Of a stretch of DNA of 64,000 bases, positions 43,735-52,329 are shown one piece after another; the stretch's first letter is position 1; each line of letters begins with the position of its first letter. Source of the DNA: Mageeibacillus sp. UBA4314. Lineage in GTDB: Bacteria; Bacillota; Clostridia; Saccharofermentanales; Saccharofermentanaceae. Both the position numbers and the translations under genes were made by a program. Location: positions 62,044-126,043 of the forward strand of contig DGUI01000029.1 of NCBI GenBank assembly GCA_002394605.1. Reading direction: 5' to 3'. Under the pieces are notes generated by a model. It saw only the letters and a list, made by a program, of their open reading frames with translations. It searched no databases and was not told the origin of the DNA.

Positions 43735-45312
43735 CTATATGCCAAGTGAGATGATCGCGGGTGTCATTGCGACCAGAAGGACGCAGATAAAATCAAGTGT
43801 CATCGGAAGGAGGAGACCCAGTGCCTCGCGCTCCTGCTTTTTCCTTGCTGCATTGCGGCATAAGTTCCAGCAGGCCGATGACTGAAGAGACAGGAGATTC
43901 AATACTTCGCTGCTCCCAAGCCTCCCGTATCTTGCGATAAGGAGAAGTGCTGCCTGTGCCTCGGGGATCCTGATCCTCAGGGAGAACTTCTCTACTGCAT
44001 CTGATGCAGATGAACCTGAGAGTATCATTGCCCTAAGGCTCCTTATCTCATCAGACAGGAATACCCTGTCTTCGAATGCAGCTGAACAGATCTCGATCGA
44101 TTTGGGAAGCTGCATCCCTGCCTCGAGAAGCGTTGACATAAGGCAGACGAAGAGCGGAATGTCTTTCATGAGGTATTCACGCTTAAGTTCCGCATTCTGA
44201 TGGATGTCCCTGTTGTTGAGGACGACCATCAGTATGGCAACGGGGATCATCAGGATCAGGGGTCTATTAGTTGCCGTAAGCAAGACTCCCGACAATACCG
44301 TAACCGCTGAGGTCGTGATGACCTGCTTGCGTATGAAGTCGTTATATGCCTGCTTCGGATCAGACGACAGTTCGTTGAACAGTTCATGCCTTGAAGACGC
44401 CAGGTTCTGCGGCAACATCCTGACAGCAAGGTCAGCCCAGAAATACTTCCTCCGTCTTGCAGGCTTACTGTCCGGATCTTCGCCCTTCAGTTTCCTGTCG
44501 CCTGAAGAATGCGAGATAAACCTGAACAGGAGAGCAACGGATATGACGCATAGAGCAAAAGCCACTATCAGAAGTATCGAACCTGTCTTTGTCGTCTTCG
44601 CCATCGACAGGTAGTCATGGCTCATGTTGTTGAGTGCAAAAGTTATCGCGAAGGGCATGATGCACAGCATTATGGCTTCGGCATTCTTGCCTGCATTAAG
44701 TGCCTGTATCTCCGACTCGACCGAGCTCATTTCCGACAGCATCTGGCAGCTGCTCCGAAGTATCGCAAGACTGTTGTTACCGATCCTTCCTGATATTGCA
44801 AGCGCGTGGAATATCGGAACGGTCTCGGGAAAGTTGATCTCCTCTGCAAAGACCCTCATCGATTCCTCAAGTGATGTATGCATCCTTATGTTGTTCTCGA
44901 GGTTGATGAGCGGTCTGATGAGCACGCTCTTCTTCCCGAAAGTATGCTCTATCACCGGTCTTACAAGCTCCAAAGATCTCTCTATCGAATATCCTGAACT
45001 GACGCTTGTGCAGAGCACCTGGAGAAGTACAAGCAACTGGGTCCTTAAGTTCCTGTATCTGCCCGCAAATACCTTCATCACAGATTCCCGCCAGGGGAAG
45101 ATGCCGAGTGCCGCTGAGACAGTGAATCTTATCATCTTTGAGTCGATAAAGACTGACGACAGCAGATACAGTGCGGCTACAAATAGCGGATACGCCCAAA
45201 GGCTCTTGATCAGAAAGATCTGCTGCTGCGTAAGTTCACTTGTCCTAACCTTTTTGTCATCCGCGGTAAACAGCAATTCCTGCAAGTTCTTCCTGTGTGA
45301 CGATCTGGTCAA
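43735..45312 (-). CDS. TadB-TadC fusion, Tad pilus inner-membrane platform
   Basis: 525 residues from TTG 45312; AAGGAGGTG ends six bases before it, while the GTG three codons earlier lies inside that site. Two T2SF platform domains are present in one chain: residues about 75-260 (LLQVLCTSVSSGYSIERSLE, FHALAISGRIGNN) and about 320-520 (FVCLMSTLLEAGMQLPKSIE, LIARYGRLGSSEVLN), each with its transmembrane helices. Most Tad loci encode these as separate tadB and tadC. The 5' end overlaps the CpaF gene by 56 bp, so its ribosome site lies within cpaF. Confidence 0.87.
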   Translation of the reverse strand: MTRSSHRKNLQELLFTADDKKVRTSELTQQQIFLIKSLWAYPLFVAALYLLSSVFIDSKMIRFTVSAALGIFPWRESVMKVFAGRYRNLRTQLLVLLQVLCTSVSSGYSIERSLELVRPVIEHTFGKKSVLIRPLINLENNIRMHTSLEESMRVFAEEINFPETVPIFHALAISGRIGNNSLAILRSSCQMLSEMSSVESEIQALNAGKNAEAIMLCIMPFAITFALNNMSHDYLSMAKTTKTGSILLIVAFALCVISVALLFRFISHSSGDRKLKGEDPDSKPARRRKYFWADLAVRMLPQNLASSRHELFNELSSDPKQAYNDFIRKQVITTSAVTVLSGVLLTATNRPLILMIPVAILMVVLNNRDIHQNAELKREYLMKDIPLFVCLMSTLLEAGMQLPKSIEICSAAFEDRVFLSDEIRSLRAMILSGSSASDAVEKFSLRIRIPEAQAALLLIARYGRLGSSEVLNLLSLQSSACWNLCRNAARKKQEREALGLLLPMTLDFICVLLVAMTPAIISLGI

Positions 45313-46456
45313 GATGCTCACCTCCTTTGTTCACGTATAATTTCTTAAGCCGGTATTCAGTCCCTGAGGCAGGGAGTACCTGGCATATCTCATCTATGTA
45401 TCTCTTACCCGTCTTGTTGCGGGTAATGTGGATTATCAGGTCAACGCCCATCGATACCTGGGCGACGATCGCTTCGAAAGGAAGTCCCGAACCTGCCATG
45501 ATCATTCCCGTAAGCCTCTCGAGCATCTCGATGCACGAATTGCCGTGACCCGTGCAGAACGATCCCTGATGCCCGGAGTTCATCGCCGTGAGCATGTCTG
45601 CGCTCTCGCTTCCTCTGACTTCTCCAACGATGATCCTGTCAGGTCGCATCCTTAATGCAGTCCTGATCATCATTCCTATGTTTACTTCGCCGCTCCCGTC
45701 AGGCCCGGGAAGCCTCGCTTCCATCCTGACGAGATTCCTGATCCCCTGAAGATTGAGTTCTGCCGAATCCTCTATCGTTACGACACGTTCATCCTGCGGG
45801 ATAAATGAAGACAATGTGTTCAGAAAAGTGGTCTTGCCGCTGCCTGTGCCGCCGCACAGAAATATCGTCTTCCTGTTGACCACGCACTCGGACAGGAACC
45901 TGGCAGCATCTTCAGTTATGAATCCCTGTCTGATCAGAGTGACTATGTCGTGCTTGATGCCTGTGAACTTACGTATCGTTATGATGGGACCGTCAGGTGC
46001 CACAGGCGGCAGGACCGCATTAGCTCTTGAACCGTCCGGAAGCCTCAGGTCAGCGATCGGATTTGCTTCGTTCAGAGGTCTGTTCTGGTTGGCAAAAAAG
46101 CAGGATATTATCGTCGTCAGAGTCCTGCTGTCCTTGAACCTGATATCAGACTTATAGAGCTTGCCGCCCCGTTCGTAGAACACTTCTGAAGGCCCGTTGA
46201 CCATGATCTCGGTAACTGACGGATCTTCCATCAGCGGTTCGATCGCATCGAGCCTTCTGAGGCTGTTGAAGATCTTCATGGCAAGTTCTCTTTTGGACTC
46301 AAGGTTCATGCCGTAAGATCCTGCCTGGTCAGATAAGGCATCAGATATCATCTGTTTGAGTTTCTCATCTGAAGGATCCGGATCGTTATGCAGAGAGTTC
46401 AGGACAAAATAAGTCAGCCTCTCCTTGATCTCTTCCAAGTCATACTGCGCCTTCAT
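45257..46456 (-). CDS. cpaF: CpaF/TadA pilus assembly ATPase
   Basis: 399 residues. Walker A FLCGGTGSGKTTFLN, Walker B region RMRPDRIIVGEVRG, Asp box VVTIEDSAELNL and His box SGHQGSFCTGHGNS are those of the CpaF secretion ATPase that powers Tad pilus extension. The last 19 codons are shared, in another frame, with the start of the TadBC gene. Confidence 0.95.
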   Translation of the reverse strand: MKAQYDLEEIKERLTYFVLNSLHNDPDPSDEKLKQMISDALSDQAGSYGMNLESKRELAMKIFNSLRRLDAIEPLMEDPSVTEIMVNGPSEVFYERGGKLYKSDIRFKDSRTLTTIISCFFANQNRPLNEANPIADLRLPDGSRANAVLPPVAPDGPIITIRKFTGIKHDIVTLIRQGFITEDAARFLSECVVNRKTIFLCGGTGSGKTTFLNTLSSFIPQDERVVTIEDSAELNLQGIRNLVRMEARLPGPDGSGEVNIGMMIRTALRMRPDRIIVGEVRGSESADMLTAMNSGHQGSFCTGHGNSCIEMLERLTGMIMAGSGLPFEAIVAQVSMGVDLIIHITRNKTGKRYIDEICQVLPASGTEYRLKKLYVNKGGEHLDQIVTQEELAGIAVYRG

Positions 46457-47315
46457 ACAGTTCTCCTCCGCCTGATAAGTTGTCGAGCGATACTATCTCG
46501 ATATCGATGCCTTTTACTGCCCGTGACATTCTGGCGATCAGGTCGCACATTCCTTCGCCGAACTGCGCCTTGGCATCTGGCAGCAGGATGATCACGCGGT
46601 CGGCATTCTTTGCCGCTTCGATTACCGTTCCTGTCTTGATGCTGTCAGCGACTATCAGTGATGTGATATCGCGTCCGTCTTCGTGCGATAATGACCTGAT
46701 CTTCTCAGTCAGTATCCTGCACACTTCCGGCGGGTAATAATCGAAGTCAATGCTCGATGATATCGCGCCGGGCGTGAAGAACCCCGCATCATCCAATGTG
46801 CAGTAATCCAGTATCTGTTCCGGGGTAAACCGCTTCTTGTATACGTGTGCCATTAGTTCTGCCATGGAGCCTGATGCCTGTGCGCTGCACTTGATCCTCG
46901 GGGTCAGATCGACCCTTAATGAGATGTCGCTGTCGCGGATACCGGCAAGATCAGTCCTGATATACTCTTCGCGCTCCTTGACGTAAACGAAAGACAATAG
47001 GAAAGTAACCCTTACGTCCTTGTCCTGCTCCGTCTTGGAGATAGGGGATACTTTGAGCATCTTGACTATCTTCCTGCAGTCGATGATGCCGTCTTCATAC
47101 ATCGACACGGCTCTCGGATCATCCCTGAACGAATCCTCGTACTGTCTCTTGTCGTAGAGCACGATACATTCATTGCAGAACTGCGTTGCATCACGCGACT
47201 CTGTCTTGTTGGTGCCGTCTGCAATGTACACGTCAGGCAGCATGTTCCTCAAACGCTCCGTCAGGAGCCTTAATAAATACTTATCCTGTTCATAGATCAG
47301 AATTCCTGTAGCCAT
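46440..47315 (-). CDS. CpaE/TadZ-like protein without a Walker A motif
   Basis: 291 residues from ATG 47315, with GAAGGAGGAAAG upstream. The N-terminus (ILIYEQDKYLLRLLTERL) looks like a receiver-type domain, as in CpaE/TadZ. The C-terminal part keeps a Rossmann-like pattern (SLIVADSIKTGT, ADRVIILLPDAKAQFGEG) but no KGGxGKT loop, so ATPase activity is doubtful. Position as first gene of the operon supports a pilus-localisation role. It overlaps cpaF by 17 bp. Confidence 0.65.
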   Translation of the reverse strand: MATGILIYEQDKYLLRLLTERLRNMLPDVYIADGTNKTESRDATQFCNECIVLYDKRQYEDSFRDDPRAVSMYEDGIIDCRKIVKMLKVSPISKTEQDKDVRVTFLLSFVYVKEREEYIRTDLAGIRDSDISLRVDLTPRIKCSAQASGSMAELMAHVYKKRFTPEQILDYCTLDDAGFFTPGAISSSIDFDYYPPEVCRILTEKIRSLSHEDGRDITSLIVADSIKTGTVIEAAKNADRVIILLPDAKAQFGEGMCDLIARMSRAVKGIDIEIVSLDNLSGGGELYEGAV

Positions 47316-47361
47316 CGATCTTTCCTCCTTCGGTTGTTTTGTATTCATCTGCTTGCCACAG

Positions 47362-47437
47362 ATGGTAACAGCAAAAACTCGAAAAAAAGCTCCGAAAAAA
47401 TACGAAAATCGGAAAAATCCGTATCGTTTGTCGTTTT
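47362..47437 (-). promoter_or_regulatory. Dispersed promoter element copy 4 plus -10 (Tad operon)
   Basis: On the minus strand the element (47437-47390, ending CGGAG), 22 bp, and the -10-like TACCAT (47367-47362) preceded by TGT. Located about 50 bp upstream of the first Tad gene. Confidence 0.65.
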
Positions 47438-47442
47438 TTGAA

Positions 47443-47471
47443 TTGACTAAAAAAAGCCCATGAATTAAAAT
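47443..47471 (+). promoter_or_regulatory. Promoter of the SAM riboswitch-metK transcript
   Basis: TTGACT, 17 bp, TAAAAT. Confidence 0.7.
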
Positions 47472-47497
47472 GAAATCGCTTAATAAATTGTATTATG

Positions 47498-47599
47498 CTG
47501 CTTATCAAGAGAGGTGGAGGGATACGGCCCTGTGAAGCCCGGCAACCGCGGAAAGCGGCGGTGCCAAATCCGTCAGGGTAACCTGGAAGATGAGAAGCG
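47498..47599 (+). ncRNA. SAM-I (S-box) riboswitch aptamer
   Basis: Diagnostic core CTTATCAAGAGAGGTGGAGGG (start 47501), GAAGCCCGGCAACC and GGTGCCAAATCC, with P1 formed by CTTATC (47501-47506) and GATGAG (47589-47594). It binds S-adenosylmethionine. An intrinsic terminator follows, so SAM should switch metK off. Confidence 0.96.
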
Positions 47600-47610
47600 A
47601 TTATGGATCT

Positions 47611-47650
47611 CAAGTCTTCCTCGTACATATGTTGAGGGAGTCTTTTTATT
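47611..47650 (+). terminator. Riboswitch-controlled terminator before metK
   Basis: CTTCCTC (47615-47621) pairs with GAGGGAG (47634-47640) with one G-T, followed by TCTTTTTATTT. The 5' part can alternatively pair with the P1 3' strand region. Confidence 0.8.
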
Positions 47651-47687
47651 TATAACGTGGAAGCAGCTATAGAAAGGTTGTTGAACT

Positions 47688-48881
47688 ATGAGAAATCGTA
47701 AAGGCAAGTGGCTGTTCACATCAGAATCAGTAACTGAGGGGCATCCCGACAAAGTGTGCGACCAGATCTCCGATGCGATCCTTGATGAGATCATTGCGCA
47801 GGACAAGATGGCAAGGGTCGCATGTGAGACATGCTGCACGACCGGTATGGTAATGGTCATGGGCGAGATCACCACATCAGCTTATGTTGACATTCCGTCC
47901 GTCGTAAGGAACAAGATCAGGGAGATCGGTTATACGGGCAAGGACAGCGGCTTTGACTACAATGCCTGCGCCGTATTAACGTCGATCGACGAGCAGTCCC
48001 CGGATATCGCGATGGGTGTTGACAAGTCATATGAGGCGAAGGCTTCAGGTTCTGAAGCGCTCGATAACGGTGCCGGTGACCAGGGAATGATGTTCGGTTA
48101 TGCAAATGACGATACACCTGAGCTTATGCCTCTTCCCGTATCTCTTGCGCATAAGCTGTCTCTCAAGCTCGCGCAGGTCAGGAAGGCAGGCGTTGTTGAT
48201 TATCTGAGACCTGACGGCAAGAGCCAGGTAACGGTGGAATATGAGGACGATAAGCCCGTCAGGGTCGAGACTGTCGTCATCTCAACACAGCATTCTCCCG
48301 ATGTATCTACAGAAGAACTGCGCAAGTTCGTTATCGATAAGATCATTAAGGAAGTGATCCCCGCAGATCTTATGGATGATGAGACGAAGATCTATGTTAA
48401 CCCTACAGGCCGCTTTGTAGTTGGCGGACCTCAGGGTGATGCAGGTCTTACAGGCCGTAAGATCATTGTCGATACATACGGCGGATTTGCACGCCACGGC
48501 GGCGGAGCATTCTCCGGTAAGGACCCTACGAAAGTAGACAGGTCAGCAGCTTATTATGCCCGCTACATTGCAAAGAATGTCGTTGCGGCAGGCCTTGCGA
48601 GGGAGTGCGAGGTACAGCTCGCATATGCGATCGGCGTTGCTGCTCCCGTATCGGTCATGGTCGATACTTTCGGAACGGGTGTGATAGATGATGATAAGAT
48701 CTGCGAGATCGTAAATAAGAATTTCGATATGCGCCCGGCTTCGATTATCAGAGACCTTGATCTGAGGAGACCGATCTATGCAAAGACGGCTGCATACGGA
48801 CATTTCGGAAGGGCAGATGTGAAGTTCCCGTGGGAGGAGACAAACAGGGCAGACAAGCTCAGGGCTGATGCCGGGATCTGA
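47688..48881 (+). CDS. metK: S-adenosylmethionine synthetase
   Basis: 397 residues. It makes SAM from methionine and ATP. SVTEGHPDKVCDQISDA at the N-terminus, GAGDQGMMFGYA, and GGGAFSGKDPTKVDRSAAYYARYIAKN are the family signatures with metal and substrate residues. Expression is set by the upstream SAM riboswitch. Confidence 0.98.
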   Translation: MRNRKGKWLFTSESVTEGHPDKVCDQISDAILDEIIAQDKMARVACETCCTTGMVMVMGEITTSAYVDIPSVVRNKIREIGYTGKDSGFDYNACAVLTSIDEQSPDIAMGVDKSYEAKASGSEALDNGAGDQGMMFGYANDDTPELMPLPVSLAHKLSLKLAQVRKAGVVDYLRPDGKSQVTVEYEDDKPVRVETVVISTQHSPDVSTEELRKFVIDKIIKEVIPADLMDDETKIYVNPTGRFVVGGPQGDAGLTGRKIIVDTYGGFARHGGGAFSGKDPTKVDRSAAYYARYIAKNVVAAGLARECEVQLAYAIGVAAPVSVMVDTFGTGVIDDDKICEIVNKNFDMRPASIIRDLDLRRPIYAKTAAYGHFGRADVKFPWEETNRADKLRADAGI

Positions 48882-48908
48882 TCCGGATACTGAATGAAGA
48901 TATGAGAG

Positions 48909-48939
48909 AAGCAAGAACATTTGTTCTTGCTTTCTTTTT
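48909..48939 (+). terminator. Intrinsic terminator of metK
   Basis: AAGCAAGAACA-TT-TGTTCTTGCTT followed by TCTTTTT. Confidence 0.9.
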
Positions 48940-48997
48940 GCTGTTTTGATAGAATATCTTAGAATTCATCTGCTAATAATCTTTGAGTGATCCTAAT

Positions 48998-51325
48998 ATG
49001 ATAATAGATACCAAGACCAGGACATTATCCGGGCTTATCCCGGAGGATATCGGCACTTCTGTTACAGATGTTCTGATAACCTGCAAAGCCATTATCTACA
49101 GGAACGAAGGCAATCCGTTCCAGGTGTTCTCGTGCAGCCCGGACATAAGCTGTTCCACATCAGTACCGCTTCAGGTAACACCGGGGATAACTTACAAGGT
49201 ATCAGGCAAGGTTACTGATTACAGGGGAAGACCGCAGCTGTCCATAACTTCAATAGAGGCACTGGTAACGGAAGAACTGGCTAACAGCATCAGGGCAGCT
49301 TTTCTTGCCGCATTCTTCGAGAAGCAGGGAATGACGGCGAAGACCGCAGGGAAGATCGCTGATAAGTACGGCGAAGAGTTTATCGACATGCTGATGAACA
49401 ACCCGCAGGATGTTGCGCTTGCCGTTAAGGGCTTTTCTGAGAGCAAGGCTGTCGCCATAGGCGAGGAACTCGTTCTTAACCATTCAGGATATCTCAGATA
49501 TCTTGATTTCATGATGGCAGGATTATCCGCAGGTCAGGCGAAGAAGTGTGACAGGAGAAGGGACATAACGCCGGAAGACATCACGAAGAACCCGTTCTGC
49601 CTGTCAGTGCTCGATGCGTTCGGATTTGAAGAGTGCGAGGCGATCCTCGCAGGAAGACAGATCGATCCGCTCGATAAGTACAGGGTGTTTGCTGCCATAA
49701 GGTCTGTTACAGCTTCGAAGCATGCCTCGACCGCATCGACATATTTTACTGCCGGTGAGATCGAGAAGCAGGTAAGACGCCTTGTAATACCCAAGGGAAG
49801 CGTCAAGTCGGTCAATGACATGTTTCCTTCTGCATTCGAACTGGCTTGTGAATTTGGTGTCAGCAACGGTACGTTGAGTATCTACAGGTTTGAGGGTAAT
49901 AAGTGCATCGGATGTGACATAAGGAGCGAAGGCGCGAGGATCGCATTGAGCAGGTATTTCAAGGCGGAGGCAGGGATCAAGCGCGAGATAGAGCGGTTTG
50001 TCAGGGCGAAGTTCGTTAAGCCGTCAGATACTGCCATAGACAGTACGATAAGGCATCTGACAGGCAAGCATCAGATCGTGTTGGACCCCAGGCAGGAAGA
50101 AGCTCTGAAGCTGTGCATGTACCGTCCCATCGTTACCGTAACGGGCGGTCCGGGAACCGGTAAGACAACGATAATGGGAATACTGGCATCTTATTTCGAA
50201 GAGAAGAACATAAGGTGTGTATATGCGGCCCCGACGGGCAGGGCAGCCAAGAGGCTGTCAGAGGTTACGGGACAGGAGGCTTTTACCCTCCACAGGCTCC
50301 TCGAGGCATGTGCCGATCCTGAGAGCGAGACGGGATTCTTCTTCAGGAAGGGACCGGAAGACCCCATCGATGCGCGTGTCATCGTCGTCGACGAGATGAG
50401 CATGGTGGATACCATATTGTTCCGCGAATTCTTAAGTGCAGTCGGCAAGGGTACTTCCGTTATCCTGATCGGCGATCCTGAGCAGCTTCCTTCCGTCGGA
50501 TGCGGCAATGTGCTGTCTGATCTTCTTACGTGCAGCAAGATACCGTGCGTGAGGCTCGATACGATCCACAGGCAGACGAAGGGAGGAGACATCCCGACGA
50601 ACTCACTGAGGATACTGAAGGGGGAAGAACCTGTGTCAGGTGAAGAGTTCGACATCATTTCCTGCACAGGTGAAGAAGAGGCTCTTATCAGAGTGTGTGA
50701 GATCTATGAGAAACTCATGTCGCACCCTGATGCAGACGTCATAGTGCTGTCGCCGACCAAGCAGGCTCATCAGAAGCTTGGCACGGCTGAACTTAACAAC
50801 ACCCTGCAGCTTAGGTGCCACAGTGTATATGAAGCCTCTGAACTGACAGGCTCGGGATATGGACGTTTCCTTACCGGTGACCGTGTAATGCAGATCAAGA
50901 ATAATTACTCACTTGAGTATTTTGATGCATCAACGCTGTCCACGGGAGAAGGAGTATATAACGGTGAGATCGGCGAAGTCATAGAGAAGAACGATATCGA
51001 TATGAGCTTAAGCGTCAGGTTCGAAGACGGTAAGACCGTTAAGTACAAGGCGAAGGAGCTTGATAATCTGGAACTTGCCTATGCTGTTACGGTCCATAAG
51101 GCCCAGGGCTGTGAATTTGATGAATGCATAGTAGTCCTTGGCAGGATGAACCACATGCTCATGCGGAGGAATATCCTTTATACTGCTGTCACGAGAGGCA
51201 GGAAGAAGGTAACGGTAATAGATGCGGAGAATACACTTAAGGGGTTCCTTACTGCGCCGTCAGGGAATGTGAGGAACACATCACTCAAAGATCTTCTGGC
51301 CATAATCGATCATAAAGACATATGA
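48998..51325 (+). CDS. recD2: RecD2-type ATP-dependent DNA helicase
   Basis: 775 residues from ATG 48998; an in-frame TTG at 48983 is possible, and neither has a good ribosome site. An N-terminal OB-like region is followed by helix-hairpin-helix helices (about 90-220) and a superfamily 1B helicase core: Walker A VTGGPGTGKTT (near residue 385), VDEMSMVD (Walker B), LIGDPEQLPSVGCG, and LELAYAVTVHKAQGCEFD near the end. RecD2 unwinds DNA 5' to 3' independently of RecBC and acts in repair. The next gene, comF, overlaps it by four bases. Confidence 0.93.
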   Translation: MIIDTKTRTLSGLIPEDIGTSVTDVLITCKAIIYRNEGNPFQVFSCSPDISCSTSVPLQVTPGITYKVSGKVTDYRGRPQLSITSIEALVTEELANSIRAAFLAAFFEKQGMTAKTAGKIADKYGEEFIDMLMNNPQDVALAVKGFSESKAVAIGEELVLNHSGYLRYLDFMMAGLSAGQAKKCDRRRDITPEDITKNPFCLSVLDAFGFEECEAILAGRQIDPLDKYRVFAAIRSVTASKHASTASTYFTAGEIEKQVRRLVIPKGSVKSVNDMFPSAFELACEFGVSNGTLSIYRFEGNKCIGCDIRSEGARIALSRYFKAEAGIKREIERFVRAKFVKPSDTAIDSTIRHLTGKHQIVLDPRQEEALKLCMYRPIVTVTGGPGTGKTTIMGILASYFEEKNIRCVYAAPTGRAAKRLSEVTGQEAFTLHRLLEACADPESETGFFFRKGPEDPIDARVIVVDEMSMVDTILFREFLSAVGKGTSVILIGDPEQLPSVGCGNVLSDLLTCSKIPCVRLDTIHRQTKGGDIPTNSLRILKGEEPVSGEEFDIISCTGEEEALIRVCEIYEKLMSHPDADVIVLSPTKQAHQKLGTAELNNTLQLRCHSVYEASELTGSGYGRFLTGDRVMQIKNNYSLEYFDASTLSTGEGVYNGEIGEVIEKNDIDMSLSVRFEDGKTVKYKAKELDNLELAYAVTVHKAQGCEFDECIVVLGRMNHMLMRRNILYTAVTRGRKKVTVIDAENTLKGFLTAPSGNVRNTSLKDLLAIIDHKDI

Positions 51326-52080
51326 GTCTCATAAGAGAAGCCATAGACCTTATGGCGCCGAACACATGTGACGTCTGCGGGGATTACGCAGATGCCGACG
51401 GCAATCTGTCCATTATAACCGGGATCTACAGCCGGATATACGGACCCGGGAAGAGATTTCACATCTGTTCTTCGTGCATGGCGGGCTTTGTCCCGCAGCC
51501 GCCTGACAAGAGGTGGTTTACGGTACTGTCCAATCCTGTGGAGAATGATCCTTATCCGGATATGACATTGTTCATGCCTTTCGCTTACAGCGGAGTGGTA
51601 GACAGGGCTCTTCCGGCGATCAAGTTCAGAGGCAGGAAGGAGCTCGCCAGGATGCTCGGTATCCTGATGGGCAGGATGATCCTCTGCCAGGACATCTTCT
51701 GCGACATTATAGTGCCGATGCCGCTGAGCAAAGAGAGGCTGTATGAGCGAGGCTTTAACCAGGCTTATGAGATGAGTTATCCGGTATCAGTGATAACGGG
51801 GATACCGTTAGCTGATGATGTGCTCCGAAGGCGGCTTGATACGGCAAGACAATCCGGAATAACTGATTCGACACTAAGAGCCGTCAATGTGTCAGGGGCT
51901 TTCGAGGTCGATTCCAAGTGGGATCTGTCAGGTCTTCGCGTGATGCTGACAGATGATGTTGCAACGACCGGACATACGATGCATGAAGCGGCCATGACGC
52001 TGATAGAAGCGGGGGCTGACGACGTATTATGCTGCGCTTTCTCGGGCAACAGGCAGCTCAAGAATGACGAGCCGTTCTAA
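51322..52080 (+). CDS. comF: ComF-family phosphoribosyltransferase-like protein
   Basis: 252 residues. N-terminal zinc-type Cys pairs CDVCG and CSSCM, then PMPLSKERLYERGFNQAYEM and the PRPP loop VMLTDDVATTGHTMHEAA. ComFC-type proteins take part in handling imported DNA during natural transformation; the biochemical step is not settled. Coupled to recD2 by a four-base overlap, and followed by a structured RNA. Confidence 0.92.
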   Translation: MSLIREAIDLMAPNTCDVCGDYADADGNLSIITGIYSRIYGPGKRFHICSSCMAGFVPQPPDKRWFTVLSNPVENDPYPDMTLFMPFAYSGVVDRALPAIKFRGRKELARMLGILMGRMILCQDIFCDIIVPMPLSKERLYERGFNQAYEMSYPVSVITGIPLADDVLRRRLDTARQSGITDSTLRAVNVSGAFEVDSKWDLSGLRVMLTDDVATTGHTMHEAAMTLIEAGADDVLCCAFSGNRQLKNDEPF

Positions 52081-52101
52081 GTGTTAATTTTGTATGAATT
52101 G

Positions 52102-52131
52102 TTGTTTGAAACGCCTATTTTGTTTTATAAT
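52102..52131 (+). promoter_or_regulatory. Promoter of the structured RNA downstream of comF
   Basis: TTGTTT, 18 bp, TATAAT; predicted transcript start near 52138. Confidence 0.65.
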
Positions 52132-52137
52132 ATAGAT

Positions 52138-52306
52138 ACTCGAAGTGGGTTAGCTCAGTCGTTGGACCTACACGACGTAAATGGAACCCGGAGTCGGCAT
52201 TCGGATGTCAGGCCTTGTAAGTTGGAAGATTGATGTCTGTCGCAGGGTACCGCCCTGGAGTAACGGGGTGTCATATGACGGGTTAACTCATTTTGGGTAT
52301 TTTTAT
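52138..52306 (+). ncRNA. Structured non-coding RNA, candidate raiA-motif RNA
   Basis: The 249-bp gap between comF and cysS has its own promoter and GC-rich, stem-rich content: a tRNA-D-arm-like GGGTTAGCTCAGTCG, CAGGG-TACCG-CCCTG (about 52244-52258), and a final stem GAGTAAC/GTTAACTC (about 52258-52291) followed by ATTTTGGGTATTTTT, a terminator-like end. The raiA motif is a conserved, complex Clostridial/Actinobacterial RNA typically found near comF or raiA genes; position and size fit. The identification rests on memory of context, not on a covariance-model match. It does not carry the T-box core sequence. Confidence 0.5.
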
Positions 52307-52329
52307 GCGTATTTGGAGGCCCGGAATTA

